64,000 nucleotides of DNA, from assembly GCA_964007475.1 (NCBI GenBank), contig OZ023275.1:24017052-24081051 (forward strand). Direction: 5' to 3'. Positions 1-20,280 of this stretch are shown piece after piece. The position numbers and the translations under genes are program-made. The notes beneath the pieces were generated by a model. The model saw only the letters and a list, made by a program, of their open reading frames with translations. It had not been told where the DNA came from and did not search any database. Within the stretch, counting starts at the first letter, position 1. Each line of letters begins with the position of its first letter. This stretch comes from Hybos culiciformis (Eukaryota > Arthropoda > Insecta > Diptera > Hybotidae).

Positions 1-1522
1 ATAAATAATGACTTATTTCTTTTGCTTTTTTTTATATATTACGAATATATATTTTTATATCGATAATAAAACAATTGTTATAGAAATTGAGAAAATAAAT
101 ATTAAATGAACAGATAATATTGAAAGTAGTTTAATTTTAAATTTATTGTCTTCTTTTTATTTAGAATTTCTAGTTTTTAAAGTAAGGTTGAGAAAAGCGA
201 ATAATTTCCTTTATACGTTTTTAATTATTAGTTTTTAGTTTTCGATGAAAAATAGTATGAAATAAAATTTAAATCGCATAAAGTTCTCAATTGCTTGTTT
301 TACTGCATATTTATATATTGTGCTTGCGTTAAATATAGGGGAAACATTTTTGTACAGTTTTAAAGGAAAAGTCGAGACCATGCATATACTATAATGTTGT
401 CGAAAAAAAACCGTGCCTATATTCCTATGTATATTGCCGTAAAGGCAGAGAAAAAGACGTAAACATACACACTCTTTCCCCACATAAAATGTATTTTGGA
501 ATCAAAATGAGTATGCTGTAAAATTTTATTCAATTACAAAATTTCAGCTCTAAATATTTATTTATTGAGTAAACAGATAGTAATTGAATAATATTGCCAA
601 ACAAGCATCAGATAAAATATTCAAATTTTTTAATGACAATTAAATTTAATTAATCAATAGAAAGACTTCAAATAGAATTATCATTAACAAATTTTACTAC
701 TTCCAATATTATCTAAGTATTTAATAAATCGATTTTTGTTCTTCTTTGCTTAAAACTTTTAACTTTCAAATACTATGCAGACACCCAAAATTTAGTTTAA
801 TAGATAACTTTAAGTTCTCTTTTGATAGCATAAAAAGTATTTATTACAGTCAAATATTAAATATTATAATTATATCAAATATTAATATATAATTATATCA
901 TTTTGGGTTGTTGTATTTTTTGAATTCGAATTTAAATTACCTACTTAAAACTTCATGTATCATGTAAATAGAATATTTTTTTTTTTTTTTAATTGAAAGA
1001 GAACCCACTTTTTATTTTCGAAGTGATAGAATAATTACAAAATGACAGGTAATATTTTAAATTAACTAAAGTTTTTATCAATGAAATATAAAAAATTAAA
1101 AAAAAATATATGTACATCGGAAAGATAAATTTTCGAGCCAGAAGTTGAAGCTTATTGGTTAATTGGTATAATGATATCTTGATATCGTAAAATTATTTTG
1201 CCGTTATTTCTTTTAATCTATTACAATAAATCTGGTTCTGCATAAAATTACAATTAAAAGTATCGAGTAAATATAACGAGCTCTTTTTTTGTATTAAATT
1301 CAGAAATAAAATTTTACCGCCCTTTTCTTTTATTAATAAATTCTCATCTTTATAATTTTTTTATTATTTAAATCTACATTTATTTATTTACTATAGATAC
1401 ACTAATATTAAATGTTTTTGTTTTTAGTATTGTTAATATTTTTTCAAACTATTTTTCTTTCAGATAAGTTAGACATTAGCTTTTTTTTTTTTGAAAATAC
1501 GGATTTAATTAGTGATCTTTTC
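1..1522. other. 3' flank of the USP2 gene, no gene seen
   Basis: AT-rich sequence downstream of the minus-strand protease gene. No reading frame here resembles a protein I know; the 82-codon minus frame at 235-483 has no recognisable motif. Several TTTATT words between about 1320 and 1390, which read AATAAA on the minus strand, are candidate polyadenylation signals for the USP2 transcript. Confidence 0.6.
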
Positions 1523-10984
<9,462 letters not shown>

Positions 10985-12058
10985 ATTATTTTAAAATTTC
11001 ACAATATAAATTTTAGATTTGTCTTTTTTTTTTTTTAATTATTTATATCGATTTGGATTGTTTGTTATTTAATTTCAAGTTAAAAATGTACTTTTGAAGT
11101 GATTAATCAATTGATGACTTCATAAATAAATTGTATTACTTTGAACGCAAATTTCCCATAGACATTAATTAGTATAACAGTTGTAAATAATCAATATAAT
11201 CTTGAAAAGGGAGTATATACTTAAAGTTGATGAATTTGATTTAAATTAATAAGTACGTGCCCATTTATAATAAATTATACATCAGTTTATAAAACTTTAA
11301 TTATAACATAATTATAACACTTTGAATCAACTATATTATGTAATAGTAAGATTAAATAGTAAGATTTTTTGATTTGAACCTAAATTTTCAGATATTCAAA
11401 GAATTTATTTTTAAATTAAAACAATTGCTATTTGTATTTAAAATTTTTTTTAAATTTTGGAGATTATTGTTAAAATTTTTATTTTTATATTTTTTTAGTT
11501 ACTTTCTTCTTAGTTACAAAAAATTTTAATTTAAAAAATATATGAATGTTTGTTATTTTATCTACTTTCGTTGCTTAAAAATTATAAACAAAAAAAATTT
11601 TATAATAAAAACATAAACAAATAAGTTAACAAGTATTAATTTTTTTTTTTTTTGGACTAGACTAAAAAAATGTATATAAAAAGTTAACAAAAAATTAACT
11701 TTAAAAGACGAGAAAAAATTTATTTAATTTATTCTTATTATTATTCTTATTTTTGTTATTTGATTTTTTTTATTATTTAATTTCCATAAAGTAATTCTTT
11801 GGTAATTTTGTATTATAATGTTGATATTATATAAAAATTAATAATTTTATTGTGTTAGGTAATGAATTTTGTGTTGACGATATTACAGAAAATTTTCCAT
11901 TTATTTAAATAATTTCTAATTGCATTATTTTTTCTTTCATTTTTTTTTTGGTTGACTAATAGAAATAATTTGGTGATCAATTCTAGAAAGAAAAAAAAAG
12001 AAAAAATTAAGTTTTTTTAAATAAATATAAATACATGGAACTAACTAGATATATATAA

Positions 12059-12253
12059 TAGTAGATTATTGTATATGTAAACTAAATTTGTTATTATAAT
12101 TAAGAGTTCTGTATACACAAAAATACATTGACACTTGTCAATTTATATCACTTGACCTTCGGTCTCGTGATATAAGTATTGACTCGTGTCAATGTATTTT
12201 TGTGTAAATACCGAACGAGTTGTATAACAAATTTTGTTTACATATCCAATATA
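12059..12253. mobile_element. About 195-bp foldback MITE-like element
   Basis: One long hairpin. The left arm contains ATATGTAAACTAAATTTGTT and then TACACAAAAATACATTGACAC; the right arm returns GTGTCAATGTATTTTTGTGT and then AACAAATTTTGTTTACATAT, their near-exact reverse complements. The tip is TATATCAC, TTGACC, TTC, GGTCTC, GTGATATA. There is no coding potential. Such long near-perfect palindromes are typical of non-autonomous DNA elements. I see no unambiguous target duplication. Confidence 0.8.
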
Positions 12254-12409
12254 CTGTTTTAATGCGTAGGGGAGAGGTAGTTGCAAAGAGAGAATATTTT
12301 TTCTTCTCATTTTTTCTCATTTTTTTTTTTTGTATTTGGCTGTATTGAAATATTGTGAGAGATATTATGTTTGTTTAGGTATTACGTAATATTCAATACG
12401 AAATGATTT

Positions 12410-12497
12410 CATTATTTACGCTGATGCATCTAAATTTTTTCATTATATACGCTGATGCATCTAAATTTTTTCATTATTTACGCAGATGCATCTAAAT
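12410..12497. repeat. 31-bp tandem repeat, nearly three copies
   Basis: The unit CATTATTTACGCTGATGCAT plus CTAAATTTTTT is repeated at about 12410, 12441 and 12472, with single changes (ATATAC for ATTTAC in copy 2, CGCAGATG for CGCTGATG in copy 3). The third copy is cut after CTAAAT. It lies about 150 bp beyond the 12.1-kb foldback. Confidence 0.85.
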
Positions 12498-13560
12498 GAT
12501 TGCATGTGTATTGACGCATATAATACTCCATTTAGTGATCTAAATTCTATAGCACTAAATACAACATAACGATCCCCAACGCATTAAAATAATATATAGG
12601 TATATAAAATAATATGGAGACGGGAAAATTATATTTTTTGTTGTTATTTTTAAGATGAAAAATTACGTTACGGCAAAGTTGATATGAAATTCTATAAATA
12701 AGTCTATATAACAAAAAATTTTGGATTTTTCGCTATCAAACATAATTTATTAAATTTATATTTATAGTAATAAAATATTATTTAAATCGTTTTTATTTTT
12801 ATGCATTTAATATTATAAATTATAATAAATAGTATTTTTAAATAAGACGATCAAATTCTTATTAAAATCGTTATTTGCTTATTAAAATCGTTAAGACTTG
12901 ACGAAATTTACTTCATTTTTATTAGGATTGTATTCACTAGCACCATAAAGAACCATAACTTTGAATAAAGTAAAGAATAAAAATTGCTCACATACCTATC
13001 ATGAAACATTTATTTAGTCTAATATTACTTATTAGACAAATCAATTTTCTGTCGGATTTTTACAAAAAAAATTCTCACATGCTTATTTTTTCTTGGCTCT
13101 TTGACAAAAATTTTAAAATTATTAAGGCAGAAATATTTTTTATACGCTTTTATTTAAAACACTTTGTCCGTTTATCGTCAAATCTTGCCACAATTACTAA
13201 AATTATAATTAATAATAATAAGACCAAGTATTAGAAATTCACAAAAAAAACAAATTTAAGTACTCAGAAAAATATGTTAGAAATTTTGAATTCTGTTTGT
13301 TTTTTTCGGGTTAAGGCTTACTGATCCAGGACATGAAATCCCTTCGCCCGCCTAGCGCCAATCAACGCTCTTCACTCGTCGATAACTATACATTTTAAAA
13401 CTACATTACCGACAAAATAAAATTAGAGGAACTTTAAAGTTAAATGCGAATTCACATTCACTTTATTTCTACACATTATGTATGTAGAGCACATTATAAG
13501 AACAGAAAATAAAAAAATATTATGACTGATTGATTTGATTTTATAATCTCAAGTTAAAAT

Positions 13561-14160
13561 TAGTAGTAATGGATTTCGATGAAATTTTTATACGCAAACG
13601 TGCAGCTCTTACAAAAAAAAGATTGCTCCATATGTCCAGATCTATGAAAAGGAACCAAAAGCATTTGACGACGTATTGTCTGTAAAAAGGTGATAGTTCG
13701 AAACAGGTAAAATGGGGAATGAGTAGAATTTATTTAAAAAAAAAAGGAGGAAGATTCTCAACGAGACAAAATTTTCAAAACTCATACCCAAGAATTCATT
13801 TACTTTTTCAGACACACTCTGAAATCTTCTTAAAGAGTAAATATATCGAATTGCTTTATTAAATCAAACTTTCAACCTCTGAAAAGACCCTGAATTACAA
13901 CTTGAATATATTTCCACGTCATACAAAAAAAATTCAATAATAATTGCCCAAGTCAATTTGATTCTTAAGTTTTTAGGAACAAACTGATTCGCTTGATACA
14001 GTTTTCTTTGCCTAAAATTAACTCTACTTATAATAAAAGATAAATGCAGATTCCAAGAGAGAGTTTTATCAATAATAAATCCTAAGTTCATAACGGAAGT
14101 AGAAAACGATAGAATTGTTCCTTTGAACAGATCTTTTCTAAATTTTCTAACATAAAAAAA
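13561..14160 (-). pseudogene. Decayed non-LTR retrotransposon (LINE) ORF2 C-terminal piece
   Basis: Read on the minus strand, 14091-13864 gives a frame beginning MNLGFIIDKTLSWNLHL, which fits the NLG(V/F)I(F/I)D.TLSW segment just downstream of the reverse-transcriptase core in jockey/CR1-type LINEs. After a TGA the same frame continues FNKAIRYIYSLRRFQSVSEK (the 'A.RFIYGLRR..HVS' segment), and after a TAA reaches IPHFTCFE and SNLFFVRAARLRI (the 'SFFVRAVRLWN' segment). At least two in-frame stops and missing N-terminal parts show that it is dead. Ends are approximate. Confidence 0.8.
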
Positions 14161-15671
14161 TTATTTTCTTGGATTCGTAAATTATTCTGAGTTTTTTACT
14201 TTTTCTACTTTTTAGTACATATATTTAAATAATAAAATCATGTAATTTAAAATTGTTTTTTATTTATTTTTTCATCTTAGTTTTATTTAAATAGCATAAA
14301 CATGAGGTTTTGTGAAAAAAAAAAGAAAAAAAGTTTTTGCCGGGACATTTAACTAATTCATTTCTCTTCACCTCATGTTTTTGAATAATCTTCTACTTGC
14401 TTTATAAATTTCATTTATTGATGGCATTCAAATTTTATTCGCTTTTTTAATATAAACTATTCTTTTAGTATTCAGAAATATCAATCAAATTTCAATTCAT
14501 GATACTTTTGTAAAATGTAGTCATATATTACAGAAATTGATTTGTTGCCATTAAGGATATTTTTATCAATATTTATTATACATTGCATATTTGGAGTTAT
14601 ACCACTCAAAAAGAAAATCTGTATTTATTAATTATAAATTATAAGGCCCCGAAAGAGAAAAAATCTTAAACTATCTTAGACTTAAAAATTCTTCATTAAA
14701 AAAACCAAATTACTCAGAGTAGTATCAAAGTTGTGTACATATTACACATTGAAGAAAAATAATTTTCTTTTTATTATATATACTTTATATTGAATTGAAA
14801 TAGCATTGTTTTTAATAATGAGAAAAAAATGTCTGGAAAACTCGATAATAAGTATTACGAAAAATATCAATTATTTTTAATACCTACTATATTATTTGGA
14901 TATCTAAGTATATTTAATACGATTTAATAGCTATATATTATAATAATAAAATAAAAATAAATTCATACATTTATATATTTCTCAGTATTTATTATCCAAA
15001 GGTCAAGTTTATTTTTACATATACAATAAAAAATATATATAATTTATTTACATACATTACGTGTTTTAACAAAAAAAAAAATAAATAAAAAAAATTATGT
15101 AAAATAATGAAATTTATGTAAAAAATATATTCCATAAGCATAATAAATAAAAAATGATTTCTTGCTCTTTTTCAGATATTATTTACGTATTACCTTATAT
15201 CCATTATTTAGATAAAAATATTTTTTAAATTTTTGCATAGATATTGAAAAAATAAGAAACAAAAACATTTTGGCCCCAAGTTGATCTATTTTTGTTGTTC
15301 TTGGAAAATCATTAGATGATAGTTTTATTTATTTATTTTCATTATATTTTAGTCCAAGCCTAGTGGCTTATTCAATTAAGTACTAAAAAAGTTACAAATG
15401 CAGTGATTCACAATCTTAAAACTTAAAACTTAATTCTCTAATACTGTATATACCAAACACTTTGAAAAAAAAATAATAATAGTAAGAAATGAAAGAGAAT
15501 ATACAAGACAAAATAATTAGTTTGACAAAATCTTAAAATTAAATAATTTAGACTCACAAGTTTACTTAAAAGTTTTTGAAAATGCAATTATCAGAGTATG
15601 TAATTTTAAAACCACAATTATTTTACAAATATTAAGTAAGTAGGTGGTAAGTACATGACTAAACGATTAAT

Positions 15672-15800
15672 ACATGACCGTCATGGTGAAGCAATCCCTA
15701 ACCCTCTGGCATGTGGGTTCGATTCCCACATCGGACTGGAATTTGTGTCAATTTTTTTTAATTTGTCCACTTGAATTAAGTGTTTGTGTTGTTTTTACAA
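15672..15800 (+). mobile_element. tRNA-derived SINE-like element, copy 1
   Basis: Contains a perfect RNA polymerase III B-box, GGTTCGATTCC, at 15716-15726, set in the stem pair TGTGGGTTCGATTCCCACA as in a tRNA T-arm. An A-box-like CATGGTGAAGCA lies about 35 bp upstream. The tRNA-like head is followed by ATCGGACTGGAATTTGTG and the tail word AATTTGTCCACTTGAAT, which recurs in the copy at 17.1 kb. There is no cloverleaf acceptor stem, so it is not a working tRNA gene. Confidence 0.7.
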
Positions 15801-16148
15801 AAAAATAAACCAGACATTTAGAAGAGTAACAAACCTTTTCATAATGACATCATCATTAGAAATATCGTCACATCACAGATAAATAAATATTGGTGAAATA
15901 AAATAAAAGCATAATAATAAATTTTATTTTCTTTATTTTTTTAGAATTAACTTTAATTTTAGCTGCTCGAAATTCAAATTAAAAAAAAAGGAAATAATAA
16001 AGCAGTATTACAACCCATGCAAAGGTTTTTTTTCTTCTTTTTAAAGAAAACTGGTTAAAGGCTTAACGTTTGTATTGTTCAATCTAAGCAAATCTAAAAG
16101 AATGTTTGTATTATTATTATGTAATGTCAAAATCGAAGTCAAAATATA

Positions 16149-16198
16149 ACTTCACATATTACGTTGGCAGGAAACTTCACATATTACGTTGGCAAGAA
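16149..16198. repeat. 25-bp direct tandem duplication
   Basis: Two adjacent copies of ACTTCACATATTACGTTGGC followed by AGGAA or AAGAA. A short local duplication with no other visible role. Confidence 0.85.
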
Positions 16199-17132
16199 AC
16201 AAAAGTTATCGAACTACCTTTTTTAAGGATATTTTATTTAATAACATTTTTATTTCATTAAAATTAAAAAAAAAAACTAATTAGTTAACAAAAATTATAG
16301 AAAAGTAATACATCAATGAATCGAATTGTAGAACTAAATTAATTTGGATTTCTGAAGAGACAAGAATACATAATACATAAAACAAACGTAGTAAAGAAGT
16401 CAAAGAAACTTTATAATACTTTTTTCTTCTTATTTATTATTATTATTATTATTTTTTTATGATTGTGCCCTTGAATGATGTATAATATTTACATCAAAAT
16501 AATATCAAAAACGAAAAAGCTTCAAGGAATATCCTAATGGAGGTAGTACAAAAATGTTATATATATGTATATATAAGGTACCTGCAAATATGTAGAAACA
16601 AACATAACGAGATACCTAAACAATAACAATAAAAAAAAATCAATAGTTATTTTCTTGAATATTATACATACATAAATAAATAATATTTTGTTATTTTCTT
16701 TATAAATAAAAGGATTTTGAAATTAAAAAAGAAAAAATCAGAACCGATAAAAACAAAGTTTTTTTTTATGTAAATCCTTTATATGAGAGGCCTCGATTTT
16801 TATTTTTAATTTTTGATTTGTTGACTATTCAGTTGTATCACATTCAATTGAATCATTTTTATCACAATGGTACACTGGTGCACTGTTACTAATTTAAATA
16901 GAAAGATGATCAAATTTTTTGATTTTTTTCCGAAAGACCCAAAAGATAATTGTTTCCCATATATAAGTATGTAACGTTTTCATCGTTTCTTGTTTTTTTT
17001 TTTCAAAAATAATAATAAAATAAAGAAAATTTGACACAAGGTTCGAATCATAGGGTGAAAATTTGTTCCGGTGAAGGAGCCTTAAAAAAAATTAGTCCCC
17101 CATTGTAGTTCTAAGTAGAGAAATCGAAATTT

Positions 17133-17227
17133 CGGATGTAATGGTGCAATTCGTGTTATCCTGCAGCGTGTTCGATCGTGGGTTCGGACTGAAATTTTTC
17201 AATTTGTCCACTTGAATAAAGGTGTTG
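17133..17227 (+). mobile_element. tRNA-derived SINE-like element, copy 2 (diverged)
   Basis: Shares with the 15.7-kb copy the words ATGGTG, GTGGGTTCG, CGGACTG and the tail AATTTGTCCACTTGAAT, in the same order and spacing. Its B-box has lost bases (GGGTTCGGACT), so it should be transcriptionally dead. A poly(T)/(A)-rich tail follows. Ends are estimated from the shared segment. Confidence 0.65.
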
Positions 17228-19992
17228 TTTTTTTTTTTTTTTTAACCACACCAAATAACTACTTCATTTATGAGTTACTATTTATGAGTATTTTTAAATA
17301 ATCAAACTTTTTTCGAGTTCCTTAATTTTTTTTTCTTATAAACTAAATTAAGGAGCTGAGTCTATCATATAATTGCAACGAAGGAATCGCAACGTTGGTA
17401 TACTTAATAATAATTATATTTTACTGAAATTTGAGCATTTAATTGAAAAACAATTGCAAAATAAGTACGGGAAAAGATATATCATTGACGGTTTCTCCTA
17501 AATTCAACTGATTCATTTTTGTAAAAAATTCCTTAAGTCCAAATTTTTGAAAAACCTAAATATCTACATAAATATATCTTACATTTTATAAATTTATTAA
17601 ATATTTACAAATTTATATCACAGTGATAAATATGTATACGGTGTTCAATGTTTACATATAGCTATTACGAATTACAATAAAAAAAATTTAAATAACATTT
17701 CTATAACTCTAACATTCATAAAAAATTAAAGAATTCATCGTCGTCGCAACAAAATTTAAGTTAAGATTACCTACTCAAATACTATTTTTATTATTATTAA
17801 ATAACAAATTAAATTAGAATAAATTTATAATTTTTATAGGATTTCTGATGAATAACCAGCCTACATACTTAAATGTGCATTTAATATTATTATAACATAG
17901 ATATATGCAACTATTAGCACAAAACTATATTTATGTAAGTTCATTCTCGTATACATGTGTATCTAGTTATAAAAAAAAAATATATACTTAAATACTTATT
18001 TCTGTTTATTATTATTTTTATAAATATCATGGTAATTGTAGGCCCAAATTATTTAAAAGAAAAAGAGGTCAAATGAAAACTCAGTACAAATAAAATAGAT
18101 ATATACACTTCTTTATTTACACATGATTTTTTTATGTTAAATTTTCTTAAAGGTTTATGCACTTTTAAATTATACAAAAAATTTACACGCTTTGAAATTT
18201 ATGTTCTTTAGTGACAAATTTTGAGACTTAATGTTATTTTAGCTGACTTTTATTAAAATATTTTTAAAAACTGTGTGCTACAAATTTAGAAAATTGTTTT
18301 TTTTTTATTTCTCAGAAGATTTTAAAAAATTATATCGTATTTGAATTTTGGTTTAGAAAAAAAATTATATTTCGTTATACGTTCGATATGGGAAATGGGA
18401 GTCAAATTAAAACAACATTATCATATTAAAGAAACACATTTTCTGCATTTTCTACAACTTATTAGTCTCTTGACTTATACCTTATTCCAATGGAATAGCA
18501 AAAAAAAAATAACTTCTTAGTTAGGTTTTGTTTGAATTAATTAAAGAAAATAAAAATATTTTTGCTGAGTGATCATTTTATTTAAATATGTATATATGAG
18601 AAAATTGCCAAAATATTGAACTGTTTTAATTACTAATTCTTTTGTGATAGTTCTAATGAACTTAATTTATAATTTTTTGGTAGTCTAATAAGTTTTATTT
18701 CTTCTACAAAATCTAGAACTACTAAAATAAATATGCAACTAATGAACTTTTAATAACAGCCCTAATGAAGCTATAAACCCGAAAGTGAAATGAATTAAAA
18801 ATGATAAAAATCGTTTTATTAAATGATCCTATTCAAACTAACAGACACATCAATTTCAAAAGGATACAAAAATTTAACAAAACAATTATTTAAATTGTTT
18901 ATACTGTGATAATAATAAAACTCATGGAAACCAACCTTTTTTTTCACATTGATAATTCTATATATGTTTATATTTAAATAACAATAGTATATACCAAAAT
19001 TACTTTTTTTTTTTTAATATGAAAATTTCTTCACGCAAATCCCAAAATAATAATTTCGAAATACTATTGGGAAATTTGTATTCCTTTTATTTTATTCAAT
19101 TTAGCCATTCACTTTGTTATTTATTAATTAATAGTAACTAATGATAAAGTATATATAGGTGCAAATTTATGTTTTTTAAAGTAAGTGCATATTATATACT
19201 TAGTGAAAAAAAAAGCATTAGACGTAATGCTTTTATTTATATACAAATATATAAATTTTATTTCAATGGAATTCTGGCAAAAAACAAAATAATTAATTTA
19301 TAGAAAATCTTTTCAAAAAATAAAAAAAAAAAATTAAAAAAAAAATTAATTTTGCTTTATCCGCTTTACCGTAGAAGAATTTACATAAAACTAAATGAAA
19401 AAAAAAAAACCATATATATTTTTCTCTGGGTATATTTTTCAAGGAAAAAGAAAATTTTTTGGTTTTTTTATTGTATTTATTATTTGTTGTTCGCTAATTT
19501 TTGTGTAAGTAAAATATTTTCATTATACGATAAATTATACACCTAAGTATTATGTATATACATTTTTTACTCAATCGAAGAGAAGAGCCAAAAACTTAAG
19601 GCGCATGGCTTATTTATGATAGTACATTATTTTTTATTCAATCACATTTCTATAATATTCCATTTATTTTTCATTGTTATTGATATATAAATAAATTATA
19701 TATATGAAGAAAAATTCAACTATGAACACAAAATTTTTCAATAATAATATAATTTTTTGTTTTTGTTATGAAATTTTAAAATTAAAATATTTGAAAACTG
19801 ATAAAATCAATAATTTCTTAAGACCAATTTTCATAACAATATTTTTATTTAAATTACCCTAGAAAAAATAAATATTTGTTTATGTACCAGAACAAGAAAA
19901 TTTAAATAAAACTAGTTAAGTATACGTAAATTTATTTAATTTACACAAACATAAAAATAAATACTAATTAGGTATATAGTTAGAAAGATAAA

Positions 19993-20280
19993 ATGCAGTT
20001 TAATGATCTGCCTCATGTTCTAAATTACTCGAGCTGATGAATTTTCGCTGATGACACAAATATTTTTAAAGGAGATTAAAACTGCTAAAGTTTGTGCTGA
20101 TATACACAATGATTTAGATTGTTTTTATTCAGCTCAATATGGAAAAGTGTTGATGACTTTTTCTAGGAAAAAAAAAAAAACTCGAACGGTCATAATTTCT
20201 CGAGAGATGCCGTCATAAATCCCGGAGATCTTATGATCGAATTCAAGGGTAATAATTTCTCTCCTAAGATCTAACAAACT
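19993..20280 (+). pseudogene. Decayed LINE reverse-transcriptase core fragment
   Basis: Plus-strand frames give NDLPHVLNYSS, then, after two stops, IFADDTNIFKG, which corresponds to the LINE reverse-transcriptase active-site block (FADDT.I). After a frameshift they continue CADIHNDLDCFYSAQYGK ('I..DL..L..W...NGL'), then TVIISREM and DLMIEFKGNNFSP ('K....I.F....'). Multiple stops and shifts show a dead copy. It represents the part of ORF2 immediately upstream of that preserved at 13.6-14.1 kb, on the opposite strand. Confidence 0.75.

Noticed and set aside
13001..13234. 77-codon plus frame
   Set aside because: Phe/Ile/Lys/Asn-rich with no recognisable motif; typical of chance frames in this composition.
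15672..15800. Functional tRNA gene
   Set aside because: A B-box and T-arm-like stem are present, but no acceptor stem or proper D/anticodon arms; the linked tail and second copy point to a SINE.
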